DNA of 64,000 bases from Constrictibacter sp. MBR-5 (GCF_040549485.1 NZ_JBEPTK010000001.1:124001-188000), one strand, 5' to 3'; shown: positions 30,388-40,235, counted from the stretch's first letter. The notes: generated by a model not told the origin, from the letters alone. Translations and numbers: made by a program.

Positions 30388-31656
30388 ATGATCGGCACTG
30401 CGGCGGTGCGGGCTCTTTTCTCGCGATCCGGCGGGATCGGCCGCGCCTTCTCCAACCGCAACTTCCGCATCTGGACGACGGGCAACGTCTTCTCGCTGAT
30501 CGGCACCTGGATCCAGCGCGTCGCCGTCGGCTGGCTCACTTGGGAACTCACCAAGTCCGGTGCATGGCTCGGGCTGATGGCCTCGGCCGAGTTCCTGCCG
30601 TCGATCTTCGCCGGTCCCCTGGGCGGCGCGGTCGCGGACCGCGTCGACAAAATCAATCTGACGCGCATCTGCCAGATCTTGCTGGGCATTCAGGCGTTCG
30701 TTCTGGGTGGGCTCACCCTCGCGGACAGCATCACGCCGGAGATCCTGTTCCTCCTGACCCTCGTCTTCGGCATCGTGACGGCCTTCAACCAGCCGTCCCG
30801 GCTGTCGCTGATCGCCGTTCTTGTTCGGCGCGAAGACATCTCTGCCGCCGTCGCGATCAACTCGATCATGTGGAACGGCGCCCGGTTCGTCGGCCCGGCG
30901 ATCGCCGGTGGTTTGATCGTGTGGGTCGGAGTCGGCTGGACCTTCATGGTGAAGGCGGCGACGATCCTGATCTTCCTCTTCTCGATATCGCTGCTGCGGC
31001 TGCCGCCGGTCCCCAGCAAGCAGTCCACCGTGTCGATGTGGCGCGAGATCACCGAGGGCTTCGCCTACGTCTTCCGCCACCCGGCGATCGGTCCGCTGCT
31101 CCTGGTCCTCGTCGCCGGGTCCGTCTTCGCGCGCCCCTTCGCCGAGCTGCTGCCCGGCTTCGCGGACGCGGTCTTCGGCCACGGTGCAGACGGCCTGGCG
31201 ATTCTGACCTCCGCCACCGGCCTGGGTGCCATGATCGGCGGCATCTGGCTCGGCCAGCGCGGACGCCTGGGTGGCCAGACCGGCATCTCCATCACCAGCA
31301 CGCTGCTGCTGTCTCTGGGCCTCCTCGGCTTCTGCGCGACGGACGTCTTCTGGATCGGCGCCGCCAGCCTAGTCGTGGCGGGCTTCGGCATGGTGGTGCA
31401 TGGGGTCACCACGCAGAGCCTGATCCAGCACGCCTGCGATCCGGCCATGCTGGGCCGGACGCTCAGCATCTACGGCTTGAGCTTCCGTGCCGGGCCCGCG
31501 CTCGGCGCCATCGTCATGGGGGCCGCATCCGACTTCGTCGGCCTGCGGGCACCGGTGGCCGTCGGTGCCGTGCTCTGTATCGCCGTCTGGGCCTGGGCGA
31601 TCACGCGACGGGAATCACTGGCCGGGATGCTGGAGGCGACGGAAAAGGAGGGATGA
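30388..31656 (+). CDS. Major facilitator superfamily transporter (EntS/MFS_3-like)
   Basis: The 422-residue membrane protein has about 12 helices and MFS motifs, including the loop 2-3 segment GPLGGAVADRVDKINL and NSIMWNGARFVGPAIAGGLI, a pattern typical of the enterobactin-exporter-like MFS_3 group. It is probably a drug or metabolite exporter; the substrate is unknown. It follows the nitroreductase gene by 19 nt and converges on mtnP. Confidence 0.88.
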   Translation: MIGTAAVRALFSRSGGIGRAFSNRNFRIWTTGNVFSLIGTWIQRVAVGWLTWELTKSGAWLGLMASAEFLPSIFAGPLGGAVADRVDKINLTRICQILLGIQAFVLGGLTLADSITPEILFLLTLVFGIVTAFNQPSRLSLIAVLVRREDISAAVAINSIMWNGARFVGPAIAGGLIVWVGVGWTFMVKAATILIFLFSISLLRLPPVPSKQSTVSMWREITEGFAYVFRHPAIGPLLLVLVAGSVFARPFAELLPGFADAVFGHGADGLAILTSATGLGAMIGGIWLGQRGRLGGQTGISITSTLLLSLGLLGFCATDVFWIGAASLVVAGFGMVVHGVTTQSLIQHACDPAMLGRTLSIYGLSFRAGPALGAIVMGAASDFVGLRAPVAVGAVLCIAVWAWAITRRESLAGMLEATEKEG

Positions 31657-31666
31657 CACCTCGCGC

Positions 31667-32560
31667 TCAGCGCCGGTAGCCCAGCACCCTGCCCGCGACC
31701 GCATCGAGCCGCGCCATCGTCTCGGGATCGCGCATCTCCGGCGGCGTGATGATCGCGTTGTCGAGGGCGTGGTGGCAGCCGGCGGAGCACGGCCCGGAGT
31801 GGGCGCCCAGCTTCGGTACGACAGCCCGCACCAGCGAGCGTGCGGTATCGGCATTGCCGAGAAGAACCTTCACCACCGCCTCGACCGTCACATGGTCGTG
31901 GTCCGGATGCCAGCAGTCATAGTCGGTAACCATCGCGACGGTCGCGTAGCAGATCTCGGCCTCGCGGGCGAGCTTGGCCTCCGGCATGTTCGTCATGCCG
32001 ATGACGTCGCAGCCCCAGGACCGGTAGAGGTTGGATTCGGCCCGCGTCGAAAACTGTGGGCCCTCCATGACCAGGTACGTCCCGCCCCGCACCGCGTCGA
32101 TACCCTGCTCGGATGCGGCCGCCTGCAGGGCGTCACCGAGGCGGCGGCAGACGGGATCGGCCACCGAAACATGGGCCACGCACCCCGTGCCGAAGAAGCT
32201 CTTCTCGCGGGCGAAGGTGCGGTCGATGAATTGGTCGACGATGACGAAGCGCCCCGGAGGCAATTCCTCCTTGAGCGAGCCGACCGCCGAGAGGGACAGG
32301 ATCTGGGTGACGCCGCAGCGCTTCATCACGTCGATGTTGGCGCGATAGTTCAGTTCCGTGGGTGGGCGACGGTGCCCACGGCCATGGCGGGGGAGGAAGA
32401 CCAGACGCTGGCCTTCCAACTCGGCGTGCATCAACTCGTCGGAGGCGGTGCCGAAGGGCGAGTGCACCCGCTCCCATCGGACGTCGTGGAGGCCCGGGAT
32501 GTCGTAGATACCGCTGCCGCCGATGATGCCGAGAACGGTCGGCCGCTGCGCGTCGGACAT
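31667..32560 (-). CDS. mtnP: S-methyl-5'-thioadenosine phosphorylase
   Basis: MtnP splits methylthioadenosine with phosphate into adenine and methylthioribose 1-phosphate, the entry to methionine salvage. The 297-residue PNP-fold protein shows LGIIGGSGIYDI, FLPRHGRGHRRPPTELNYRA, LSLSAVGSLKEE, YLVMEGPQFSTRAES and the GMTNMPEAKLAREAEI segment. It lies 61 nt downstream of petC, a frequent alphaproteobacterial pairing. Confidence 0.95.
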   Translation of the reverse strand: MSDAQRPTVLGIIGGSGIYDIPGLHDVRWERVHSPFGTASDELMHAELEGQRLVFLPRHGRGHRRPPTELNYRANIDVMKRCGVTQILSLSAVGSLKEELPPGRFVIVDQFIDRTFAREKSFFGTGCVAHVSVADPVCRRLGDALQAAASEQGIDAVRGGTYLVMEGPQFSTRAESNLYRSWGCDVIGMTNMPEAKLAREAEICYATVAMVTDYDCWHPDHDHVTVEAVVKVLLGNADTARSLVRAVVPKLGAHSGPCSAGCHHALDNAIITPPEMRDPETMARLDAVAGRVLGYRR

Positions 32561-32621
32561 CTAGGCCTCCTCCGGTCGGGAGTCGGGAGCGTCGTCCAAA
32601 CGACGCCCCCGACGGATCAGG

Positions 32622-33404
32622 TCAGTGGATGTTCGCCCAGACCTTCCGCTTCACCGCATAGAGCAGCGCGGTGAAGATGATCAGGAACAGAAGGACCTTG
32701 ACGCCCATGCGCTTGCGGTCCTCGAGGTTCGGCTCCGCCGCGAAGGCCAGGAAGGCCGATACGTCGAGTGACATCTGCTCGACGGTGGCTTCGGTCCCAT
32801 CCGGATACTCGATGCTTCCGGCGGCCAGCGGCGGCGCCATGGCGATCATGTGGCCCGGAAAGTACAGATTGTAATACATGCCCGGCGGCACGGTGATGCC
32901 CGCGGGCGGCTCCTCGTAGCCGGTCAGGATGCCGTGCACATAGTCGGCGCCACCGACCCGGGCCTTGGTGATCAGCGACAGGTCGGGCGGATAGGCCCCA
33001 CCGTTCGCCGCACGTGCCGCCTTCTCGTTCGGGAACGGCGACACGAAGCGGTCCGACAGGCGGCCCGGACGTTCGAACATCTCGCCGTCGTCGTTGGGTC
33101 CGTCGACGACGATCTTGCTGGCCGCGATCTCCGCCGCCGCCGCTTCCGAGACGCCGACTTGCGTCAGGTTGCGGTACGACAGCAGCGACATCGCATGACA
33201 CGCCGCGCAGACCTGATTGTAGACCAGGAAGCCCCGCTGCACGCTCGGCTGGTCGAACGTGCCGAAGATCCCGTTGAACGACCAGTCGACCGCCGGAGGA
33301 TGCACCGCCTCGCCGGCTGCGAACGCGGCACCCGGCAGGACGACGGCGGTCATTCCCGCCGCGAGGGCCGTTCCCCGCAGACGCTTAAAGAACCGTCCGA
33401 ACAT
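32622..33404 (-). CDS. petC: Cytochrome c1, bc1 complex
   Basis: Cytochrome c1 takes electrons from the Rieske centre and passes them to soluble cytochrome c. The 260-residue protein has a signal peptide (about 1-29, AFAAGEA), one CAACH haem motif (near residue 63), the axial Met region near GHMIAMAPP, and a C-terminal membrane anchor (about 236-254) followed by KRKVW. ATG 33404 overlaps the petB stop by 1 nt (TGATG); the frame's upstream extension lies inside petB. Confidence 0.96.
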   Translation of the reverse strand: MFGRFFKRLRGTALAAGMTAVVLPGAAFAAGEAVHPPAVDWSFNGIFGTFDQPSVQRGFLVYNQVCAACHAMSLLSYRNLTQVGVSEAAAAEIAASKIVVDGPNDDGEMFERPGRLSDRFVSPFPNEKAARAANGGAYPPDLSLITKARVGGADYVHGILTGYEEPPAGITVPPGMYYNLYFPGHMIAMAPPLAAGSIEYPDGTEATVEQMSLDVSAFLAFAAEPNLEDRKRMGVKVLLFLIIFTALLYAVKRKVWANIH

Positions 33405-34666
33405 CACGCCTTCTCCATCGGTCGCGCAGAGGGGGCGCCAGCAGCGACACGTCCGCCGCCGCGCAGCACCGGCTCGCTGATGCTGGCTGGCAGGGGCCGC
33501 GGACGCTCCATCTTGCCGAGGAGCGGCACGATCACCAGGAAGTGCAGGAAGTAGTACGCGGTGGCGAGGCGACCGACGACGATGTACCAGCCCTCCGCCG
33601 GCTTGCCGCCGGCCCAACCCAGCACGAACACGTCGATCAGCAGCAGCCAGAAGAACCACTTGTAGACCGGCCGGAAGCGCGCGCTGCGCACCGGCGAACG
33701 ATCAAGCCAGGGCAGGATGACCAGGACGAAGATCGCGGCGAACATCAGGAGCACACCGCCGAGCTTGTCGGGCACCGCGCGGAGGATCGCGTAGAACGGC
33801 AGGAAGTACCATTCGGGCACGATGTGCGCCGGCGTCACCAGCGGGTTGGCCGGGATGTAGTTGTCCGGATGGCCGAGATAGTTCGGCGCGAAGAAGACGA
33901 ACGCGCAGAACACGATCAGGAACACGCCGAGGCCGAAGAGGTCCTTGATCGTGTAGTAGGGATGGAAGGGGATCGAGTCCTGCGGGCCCTTGGTGTCGAT
34001 GCCGAGGGGATTGTTCGACCCGTGCGTATGCAGCGCAACGATGTGCAGAACCACCACGCCCACGATCACGAAGGGCAGCAGGTAGTGCAGCGCATAGAAG
34101 CGGTTCAGCGTCGGGTTCGCGACCGAGAAGCCGCCCCAGAGCCACGTCACGATCGATTCGCCGACCAGCGGTATGGCCGAGAACAGGTTGGTGATGACGG
34201 TGGCGCCCCAGAAGCTCATCTGGCCCCACGGCAGCACGTAGCCCATGAACGCCGTCGCCATCATCAGCAGCAGGATGACGACGCCGAGGATCCACAGCAA
34301 CTCGCGCGGCTGCTTATAGGAGCCGTAGTACAGCCCACGGAAGATGTGGATGTACACCACGATGAAGAAGAACGACGCGCCGTTCATGTGGATGTAGCGG
34401 ATCAGCCAGCCATAGTTCACGTCGCGCATGATGCGCTCGACGCTGTTGAAGGCCATGTCCACATGGGCGGTGTAGTTCATCGCCAGCGTGATGCCGCTGA
34501 CCAGCATGATGGTCAGCACGATGCCGGCGAGCGACCCGAAGTTCCACATGTAGTTGAGGTTCTTCGGAGTCGGATACTCATGCAGTTCGTGATGCATGTA
34601 GGTGAAGACCGGAAGCCGGTCGTCCACCCACTTCACGAGCCCGTTGCGAAAGGCGGGAGAGCTCAT
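33404..34666 (-). CDS. petB: Cytochrome b, bc1 complex
   Basis: Cytochrome b carries the two b haems and the quinol oxidation and reduction sites. The 420-residue protein has the expected helices, haem-ligand His pairs in helices II and IV ([10 protein letters not shown] and [14 protein letters not shown]), the [14 protein letters not shown] motif of the Qo site near 280 and [16 protein letters not shown] 34666 gives [13 protein letters not shown]; upstream codons belong to petA's frame shadow. Operon order is petA-petB-petC. Confidence 0.97.
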   Translation of the reverse strand: MSSPAFRNGLVKWVDDRLPVFTYMHHELHEYPTPKNLNYMWNFGSLAGIVLTIMLVSGITLAMNYTAHVDMAFNSVERIMRDVNYGWLIRYIHMNGASFFFIVVYIHIFRGLYYGSYKQPRELLWILGVVILLLMMATAFMGYVLPWGQMSFWGATVITNLFSAIPLVGESIVTWLWGGFSVANPTLNRFYALHYLLPFVIVGVVVLHIVALHTHGSNNPLGIDTKGPQDSIPFHPYYTIKDLFGLGVFLIVFCAFVFFAPNYLGHPDNYIPANPLVTPAHIVPEWYFLPFYAILRAVPDKLGGVLLMFAAIFVLVILPWLDRSPVRSARFRPVYKWFFWLLLIDVFVLGWAGGKPAEGWYIVVGRLATAYYFLHFLVIVPLLGKMERPRPLPASISEPVLRGGGRVAAGAPSARPMEKA

Positions 34667-34671
34667 CTGCG

Positions 34672-35220
34672 TCAGCCGATCCGTATCTTCTGGTCTTCGA
34701 TGAAGGAGTACTGAGGTACGGCGAGGTTCGCCGGCGCAGGCCCCCTGCGAATGCGGCCCGAACTGTCGTAGTGCGAGCCGTGGCACGGGCAGAACCACCC
34801 GTCATAGTCGCCTTTGGGATCGCCGGCCTTGGTGCCCAGCGGCACGCATCCCAGATGCGTGCAGACACCGACGACCACGAGCCATTCCGGCTTCTCGACG
34901 CGGTCCGCATCCGCCTGCGGATCGGGGAGATCATTGACGTTGACCGTCTCCGCCTCCTCGATCTCCTTCGGAGTACGATGGCGAACGAAGACCGGCTTGC
35001 CACGCCAGACGACCGTGATCGCCTGACCGACCTGGATCGGCGTCAGATCCACGTCCGTCGTCGATAGGGCGAGGACGTCGGCCGACGGATTCATTTGATG
35101 GATGAACGGCCAGACCGCCGACGCGAGGCCGACGGCGCCCACCGCGCCAGTCGCCAGATAGAGAAAGTCCCTGCGGGACTCGCCGTCTGAGTGACCCGCC
35201 GTGTGTGCCGCTTGCGCCAT
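34672..35220 (-). CDS. petA: Ubiquinol-cytochrome c reductase Rieske iron-sulfur subunit
   Basis: The Rieske protein transfers the first quinol electron to cytochrome c1. The 182-residue product has a twin-arginine motif ([11 protein letters not shown], near 15) in an uncleaved N-terminal anchor helix, and the 2Fe-2S ligands in CTHLGC (near 116) and CPCHGSHYD (near 137). It heads petABC, 5 nt before petB. Confidence 0.97.
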   Translation of the reverse strand: MAQAAHTAGHSDGESRRDFLYLATGAVGAVGLASAVWPFIHQMNPSADVLALSTTDVDLTPIQVGQAITVVWRGKPVFVRHRTPKEIEEAETVNVNDLPDPQADADRVEKPEWLVVVGVCTHLGCVPLGTKAGDPKGDYDGWFCPCHGSHYDSSGRIRRGPAPANLAVPQYSFIEDQKIRIG

Positions 35221-35344
35221 GAATTCCCCTTATCGTCGAGTGCCGGACGACGAGCGGGCCAGAATGCTTCCCCACCCGGCGGCGGCAATGCGGCAAGCTG
35301 ACGCGGAACCGGGTCCGGCACCTCAGCCCCGCAGGCCGCCGAGA

Positions 35345-35372
35345 CGTATAATCGAAACGTCCGGCGATGCAA
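35345..35372 (-). promoter_or_regulatory. Candidate promoter of petABC
   Basis: On the minus strand TTGCAT (35372-35367), a 16-nt spacer and TATACG (35350-35345) lie 125 nt upstream of petA. The -10 shares bases with the plus-strand TATAAT of trmL, so the two transcripts would start back to back. Confidence 0.4.
35347..35352 (+). promoter_or_regulatory. TATAAT -10 element for trmL-hemF
   Basis: A perfect TATAAT stands alone in GC-rich sequence 56 nt upstream of the likely trmL start. The matching -35 position has no good hexamer. A transcript starting near 35359 would exclude the upstream ATG codons in the trmL frame, supporting the later CTG start. Confidence 0.4.
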
Positions 35373-35407
35373 ATGCCCGGACTGCCACATTTCGGACGGA
35401 GTCGACC

Positions 35408-35872
35408 CTGCGCATCGCCCTGCTCGAACCGGACATCCCGCAGAACGTCGGCACGATCCTCCGTCTCGGAGCCTGCATGGGCGTGCCGATCGACGTCATC
35501 GAGCCGTGTGGCTTCATCCTGGAGGACCGCCGGCTGCGCCGCGCCGGGATGGATTATATCGCGCTGTCGAACATGACGCGGCACCGCGCATGGGAGGATT
35601 TCCGTATCGCCCAGGCCACGCGCGGCGGGCGCCTGGTGCTGCTCACGACGGCCGCAACGGCGGACTGCTACAGCTTTTCGTTCGATCCCGCGGACACCCT
35701 GCTCCTCGGGCGCGAGAGCGCCGGCGTTCCGGCCGCGGTGCACGCGGCGGCGCACGCGCGCCTGCGCATTCCGATGGCACCGGGAGCACGTTCGCTCAAC
35801 GTTGCGCTGGCCGCCGCGATGGTATTGGGTGAGGCCCTGCGACAGACAGGCGCGCTGCCGAAGGACCCATGA
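35408..35872 (+). CDS. trmL: tRNA (cytidine(34)-2'-O)-methyltransferase, likely CTG start
   Basis: TrmL methylates the ribose of the wobble base in tRNA-Leu. This SPOUT-fold protein shows [49 protein letters not shown] and the knot end [20 protein letters not shown]. The homologous part starts at CTG 35408, with GGAG 6 nt before it, giving 154 residues, the family length. In-frame ATG 35288 would add 40 Pro/Arg-rich residues with no family character and lies upstream of the likely transcript start. The stop overlaps hemF by 4 nt. Confidence 0.88.
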   Translation: MRIALLEPDIPQNVGTILRLGACMGVPIDVIEPCGFILEDRRLRRAGMDYIALSNMTRHRAWEDFRIAQATRGGRLVLLTTAATADCYSFSFDPADTLLLGRESAGVPAAVHAAAHARLRIPMAPGARSLNVALAAAMVLGEALRQTGALPKDP

Positions 35873-36741
35873 GCGAAGAGATCGAATCCCGAAAAGCGAC
35901 TGCCCGCACCTGGTTCGAGTCGCTGCGCGACCGGATCTGCGGCGCGTTCGAAAGGATCGAGGACGAGCTGTCCGAGGCGCAGGCCCGCGGCGTGGCGCCC
36001 GGCCGATTCGAGCGTCGCGCCTGGCAGCGGCCGCCGACCGCCCCGGAGACGGATGCCGGCGGCGGCGTCATGTCGATCATGCATGGCCGCGTGTTCGAGA
36101 AGGTCGGCGTCAACGTGTCCACCGTCTACGGCACCTTCTCCGAAGAGATGCGCAAGCAGATCCCGGGGGCGGACGAGGATCCGCGCTTCTGGGCGAGCGG
36201 CATCTCCCTGGTCGCGCACATGCGGTCGCCGCTGGTCCCGGCGGTGCACATGAACACCCGCCACATCGTGACGACCAAAGCCTGGTTCGGCGGCGGCGCG
36301 GACCTGACGCCGATGAGCGAGGATCCCGATAGCGCGGCGATGCTGCACGGCGCGCTCCAGGCGGCGTGCGACCGGCACGGTGCCGACTACTACGCGCGGT
36401 TCAAGGCGTGGTGCGACGAGTATTTCTATCTTCCGCACCGGGGCGAACCGCGCGGCGCGGGCGGGATCTTCTACGACTGGCTGGACAATGGCGACTGGGA
36501 CGCCGACTTCGCCTTCACCCGGGATGTCGGAGAGGCGTTTCTGGTCGCCTATCCGGCCATCGTCCGGCGCCGCATGGAGGAACCCTGGACCGAGGCTCAG
36601 CGCGAGCACCAACTCGTCCGCCGCGGCCGCTACGTCGAGTTCAACCTGCTCTACGATCGCGGCACCCAGTTCGGCCTGCGCACCGGCGGGAATGTCGAGG
36701 CCATCCTGATGTCGATGCCGCCCGTCGCGAAGTGGCCGTAA
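35869..36741 (+). CDS. hemF: Oxygen-dependent coproporphyrinogen III oxidase
   Basis: HemF decarboxylates coproporphyrinogen III to protoporphyrinogen IX with O2, late in haem synthesis. The 290-residue protein shows [57 protein letters not shown] and [19 protein letters not shown]. It is translationally coupled to trmL (ATGA). Haem supply next to cytochrome bc1 genes fits an aerobic respiratory life. Confidence 0.97.
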   Translation: MSEEIESRKATARTWFESLRDRICGAFERIEDELSEAQARGVAPGRFERRAWQRPPTAPETDAGGGVMSIMHGRVFEKVGVNVSTVYGTFSEEMRKQIPGADEDPRFWASGISLVAHMRSPLVPAVHMNTRHIVTTKAWFGGGADLTPMSEDPDSAAMLHGALQAACDRHGADYYARFKAWCDEYFYLPHRGEPRGAGGIFYDWLDNGDWDADFAFTRDVGEAFLVAYPAIVRRRMEEPWTEAQREHQLVRRGRYVEFNLLYDRGTQFGLRTGGNVEAILMSMPPVAKWP

Positions 36742-36754
36742 CGAGGCGATCACC

Positions 36755-37390
36755 CTACTCCAGGCGGACCGGCTCGTTGCTGAGGTTGCGGCCGAGCGCT
36801 TCCACGAACAGCGGCGCCAAGGCAACGGCCCCGAGCGGCAGATCGCCGTTGTTCATCCGATAGACGGCGCGGCCCTCCCAGATCGTCTGGCCAGACGCGA
36901 CGTCGACCAGTCCGCCCTCCAGGACGCCGAGCACGTACAGTTCCTCCTGCTGGCCGGCGCCGGTGCCAGCCGGGGGCTTGCCGCTCCCCCGCCTGCCGTC
37001 CCTGGTCTTGCCGCCCTGCGGCGGCTCGGCCGTGCCTGCGGCACCGATAGTATAGGTGTCCAGGGTCAGCCGGAGCGTCGGCCCCTTGTCGGCGAGCCAT
37101 CCCGCCTTTTGCAGCAGGTTGTGCGTCTCCCATGCGAGCCGGACATTGTCCGGGCTGTCGTCCGCCAGAACCACCTCGACATAGGACGGCCGGGGCGCTG
37201 CCGCATAGGCGACGGCGGAGAGCGACGCGCTGCCCAGGGCTGGTGCAGACGCTTCCTGCGCCACCACGGCTCCGCCCGCGGCGACCGCGGCAGCGGCCAG
37301 CATGCACGTGAGTGCCAGTGCGGATCTGATCGGACGGTGGATTCTCAAGGTCGGTACCCGGACTGTGGGCGCATGCGCTGGTGCCGACAT
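36755..37390 (-). CDS. Hypothetical exported protein
   Basis: I do not recognise this family. ATG 37390 gives 211 residues: an Arg-containing start, a hydrophobic signal segment (about 21-40) with probable cleavage after AVVAQ, then a domain with SYVEVVLADDSPDNVRLAWE and ELYVLGVLEGGLVDVASGQTIWEG, similar in feel to small envelope lipoproteins, separated by a Gly/Arg-rich loop. No lipobox Cys is evident. It lies 35 nt downstream of cca and is probably in that operon. Confidence 0.65.
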   Translation of the reverse strand: MSAPAHAPTVRVPTLRIHRPIRSALALTCMLAAAAVAAGGAVVAQEASAPALGSASLSAVAYAAAPRPSYVEVVLADDSPDNVRLAWETHNLLQKAGWLADKGPTLRLTLDTYTIGAAGTAEPPQGGKTRDGRRGSGKPPAGTGAGQQEELYVLGVLEGGLVDVASGQTIWEGRAVYRMNNGDLPLGAVALAPLFVEALGRNLSNEPVRLE

Positions 37391-37425
37391 GTCGGCGGCA
37401 CCGCGACGAGGCGCAAGGCCGTCCG

Positions 37426-38688
37426 TCACCCGCCGGCGGCGGCGGCGCCGCGCGCGACGATGGACCGGAGCTCGGCGAGACACGCCTCCCGGTCGGGGCG
37501 AAAATCACGCTCCATCCACCATGTCTCGACGCCACGGAGCGCGGCCCCCACCGCAGGCCCCGCGGTCACCCCCGCCTCGGCAGCGTCGCGGCCGTTGATC
37601 GGCAGGCGCGGTGCCGTCCACGATCGTGCCGCCTCGAGCCGCCGCGCGAGGAGCCGGGCGGCCTCACCGCCCTCGGCCGCGTCGAGATAGGCAAGGTCGC
37701 GATAACGCTCGGCGCCGTCACGGTAGAGGCGCCGCCGCATCGCCGCGGCATCATCCCCGAGCGCCCCTTCCCCGCCTGTCGCGGCACGAAAGCGGGCGGC
37801 ATCGAGCAACCTGCGACGCTCGCCGTTCGAGAGCCTGAGCCGGTGCGCGAATGCATCCACGGCATCGGGCGCCATGTCGACGAGCGCCGCGAGCCGTCGG
37901 ACGGCGTCCGTCTCGCCGCCGGCGCGCTCGAGATCGACCAGCGCCGACAGCCTCGCGAGGCAGTAGGGTTGCGGGAGAAGGTGGACGAGGATTCCCGCCT
38001 CGTCCATGACACGAAGCGCGGGGATCGGATCGGGCGCTTGCAGCAGGCGCAGGAATTCGCGGCGCACTCGCTCGGCCGACAGGCCAGCCAGCATCGGCGC
38101 CGCCTCCCGGCACGCCGCCAAGCCTTCGGCATCCGGCGGAGGCCTCCCGTACCAGGCATGGAACCGGAAGAAGCGGAGCAGGCGCAGCACGTCCTCCGCG
38201 ATCCTGCGGCGCGCATCGCCGACGAAGCGGACGCGGCCGGCGCGCAGGTCGTCAATGCCGCCGAACGGATCGAACACAGTGCCGTCGGGTCGGCAGGATA
38301 GCGCGTTCATGGTGAAGTCGCGGCGGGCGGCGTCGGCCTGCCAGTCGTCGGTGAAGGCGACGCGGGCATGCCGGCCGAACGTCTCGACGTCGTGGCGCAG
38401 GGTCGTCACCTCGTAGGGATGGCCGTCGACGATAGCGGTAACTGTCCCGTGCGCGATCCCCGTGGGTACCGCATGCAGGTCGGCCGCATGCAGCAGGTCG
38501 ACGACCCGGTCGGGCGGGTCCGGTGTCGCCAGATCGATGTCGCTGACCGGCCTGCCGGCGATGGCATCGCGCACGCAACCCCCGACGAACCGCACCTCGG
38601 CACCACCGGCGGTCAGCGCAGCGAGAAGACGCCGCGTCGCCGCGCTCTGCATCCAGGGCTGGGGAGCGAGCGGGACCGCATGCTGCAT
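37426..38688 (-). CDS. cca: CCA-adding tRNA nucleotidyltransferase (or poly(A) polymerase)
   Basis: The enzyme adds or repairs the 3' CCA of tRNAs. The 420-residue class II nucleotidyltransferase has GGCVRD and DIDLATP (metal Asp pair, near 36-54), TVTAIVDGHPYEVTTLR, RRDFTMNAL, DPFGGIDDLRAG, RFVGDARRRIAEDVLRLLRFFRF and an RRLLDAARF helix. Poly(A) polymerase of the same family cannot be excluded, but a single copy in alphaproteobacteria is normally CCA-adding. Its start is 3 nt downstream of the DUF6111 gene stop. Confidence 0.9.
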   Translation of the reverse strand: MQHAVPLAPQPWMQSAATRRLLAALTAGGAEVRFVGGCVRDAIAGRPVSDIDLATPDPPDRVVDLLHAADLHAVPTGIAHGTVTAIVDGHPYEVTTLRHDVETFGRHARVAFTDDWQADAARRDFTMNALSCRPDGTVFDPFGGIDDLRAGRVRFVGDARRRIAEDVLRLLRFFRFHAWYGRPPPDAEGLAACREAAPMLAGLSAERVRREFLRLLQAPDPIPALRVMDEAGILVHLLPQPYCLARLSALVDLERAGGETDAVRRLAALVDMAPDAVDAFAHRLRLSNGERRRLLDAARFRAATGGEGALGDDAAAMRRRLYRDGAERYRDLAYLDAAEGGEAARLLARRLEAARSWTAPRLPINGRDAAEAGVTAGPAVGAALRGVETWWMERDFRPDREACLAELRSIVARGAAAAGG

Positions 38689-38691
38689 GGT

Positions 38692-38949
38692 CTACTGGAA
38701 GTGGCCCGGGACCAGCTTGCCGTCCTCGAAGCGCGGCGGCACGTAGGTCGATCCGGGCGGCTGGTGTTCAACGGCGATCCATACGGCGGCGCTGGCGGCC
38801 ACCAGGACCAAGCCTGCGCCGACGAGCCAGATCCACGGGCCTCGCCGCAGATCCGCCAGCGTGTGCTGTCGCGCATAACGCGCCCACAGCACATACGCCA
38901 CGGTCGGGAGCAGCAGCGGAACGACGATCTGGAGAATGATTCGAATCAA
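38692..38949 (-). CDS. DUF6111-like small membrane protein, TTG start
   Basis: The 85-residue product has two membrane helices (about 4-22 and 38-58) joined by a basic loop ARQHTLADLRRGP, and a periplasmic tail with YVPPRFEDGKLVPGHF. This fits a small family often between the CoA-pyrophosphatase and cca genes in alphaproteobacteria; function unknown. TTG 38949 overlaps the preceding stop (TTGA), pointing to coupled translation, with GAGG about 9 nt upstream. Confidence 0.75.
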   Translation of the reverse strand: MIRIILQIVVPLLLPTVAYVLWARYARQHTLADLRRGPWIWLVGAGLVLVAASAAVWIAVEHQPPGSTYVPPRFEDGKLVPGHFQ

Positions 38950-39554
38950 GCGCGCAATACCTCGTAAAGGTTGACCAGCATGCCGGCCGTCGCGCCCCAG
39001 ATGTACCGGTCCTGGTAGGGTAGCACATAGAAGCTTCGACTCCGGCCGTCGCGAACGGCACTGTCCCGCCGGTGGTTCGCGGGATCGAGCACGAAGTCGA
39101 GCGGCACTTCGAAGACGTCGGCGACCTCGAACGGATCGATCTTCAAGGGAAACGGCGGCTGGATCCATCCCACCACCGGCACGACGCCATATGCCGTCGA
39201 CGTCTCGTAGAGATCGAGCCGGCCGAGCACCGCCACATGCTCCGGCGGCAGGCCGATCTCCTCCTCGGTCTCGCGCAGCGCCGTGGCCACCAGATCGGGG
39301 TCCTGCGGTTCATGGCCGCCGCCGGGGAAGCTGATCTGCCCGGCGTGCTTCTGGAGATGTGCCGTCCGCTGGGTCAGCAGGACCGTGAGGCCCTCCGGCC
39401 GGTCGATCAGCGGCACCAGGACACCCGCGGAACGCAGGGTCCGCTCGCCCTTCGGACGACCCGCCGGGTCGAGGTCGAAGTCGCTGCGGCCGGCGGAGGA
39501 GCGGCGGCCCGGCGCTTGGCCGTTCAGCTTCGCCGCGATCTCGTCACGCGTCAT
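38946..39554 (-). CDS. Nudix hydrolase, CoA pyrophosphatase type
   Basis: NudL-type enzymes cleave coenzyme A to phosphopantetheine and 3',5'-ADP. The 202-residue protein has LLTQRTAHLQKHAGQISFPGGG, the UPF0035-like lead-in, followed by the Nudix helix ALRETEEEIGL (near 105). ATG 39554 overlaps the previous stop by 4 nt. It belongs to a minus-strand operon DUF1285-nudix-DUF6111-cca. Confidence 0.9.
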   Translation of the reverse strand: MTRDEIAAKLNGQAPGRRSSAGRSDFDLDPAGRPKGERTLRSAGVLVPLIDRPEGLTVLLTQRTAHLQKHAGQISFPGGGHEPQDPDLVATALRETEEEIGLPPEHVAVLGRLDLYETSTAYGVVPVVGWIQPPFPLKIDPFEVADVFEVPLDFVLDPANHRRDSAVRDGRSRSFYVLPYQDRYIWGATAGMLVNLYEVLRA

Positions 39555-40114
39555 TCGGCCGGCGCCGTTCCGAGCGGGAAGAAACCGCCGGCGCTGCGGA
39601 CGCCGAGCATGGTCTCGCCCTTCCCGTCTTCCCGCTCCTCGGCGCGCTCCACGAGGTCGTAGAAGACCGCCCGCGTCACCAGCGCCTCGATCCCTTCTCG
39701 CAGGAGGATGTAGGGAGACGGTTCGCCGGTCGCCGGATCGAGTTCGACCCGCAGCGGGTGCTCCTCGTCGAGCGTCACCCACTCGTCGATGTTCGTGCGG
39801 AACCGGAGGCACCGCGTCTCGCCCTCGCCTTCCTCGACCATCTCCACGGCGACGAACGGTGCATCCTCCACCTTGACCGCGACGCGCTCCACCGGCGTGG
39901 CCAGCATATAGCCGCCGTCTTCGGTCCGCCGCAGGACGGTCGAGAAGAGCTTGACCAGGGGCAGGCGCTTGAACGGCGTGCCCTCGTGGTACCAGGTCCC
40001 GTCGCGCGCGATCCGCATGTCGCCCTGCACGAGCGGCGGCACAGGGCGTGCGCCGGGTGCGGCCGCCGTCGATCCTGTGTCCGGCGCGCTGTCGTTGTTT
40101 GGCGTTTCCGTCAT
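39551..40114 (-). CDS. DUF1285 domain protein
   Basis: The 187-residue protein matches the DUF1285 pattern: DMRIARDGTWYHEGTPFKR (near 31), LVKLFSTVLRRTEDGGYML and the C-terminal REGIEALVTRAVFYDLVE. The role is not known. The first 25 residues are Pro/Ala-rich. It is the first gene of the cca operon and is divergent from moxR over 121 nt. Confidence 0.85.
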   Translation of the reverse strand: MTETPNNDSAPDTGSTAAAPGARPVPPLVQGDMRIARDGTWYHEGTPFKRLPLVKLFSTVLRRTEDGGYMLATPVERVAVKVEDAPFVAVEMVEEGEGETRCLRFRTNIDEWVTLDEEHPLRVELDPATGEPSPYILLREGIEALVTRAVFYDLVERAEEREDGKGETMLGVRSAGGFFPLGTAPAE

Positions 40115-40235
40115 TTGGCCGTCCCGCTTTCGCCGTATTTCACGTTACACTCAACCGAACGCCGTCCGGTGGTCGCCGCCCGGTCGGGACATATAATTCA
40201 CGGCGCACCGTCACGGTTCGAACGGAAGCCATCCG

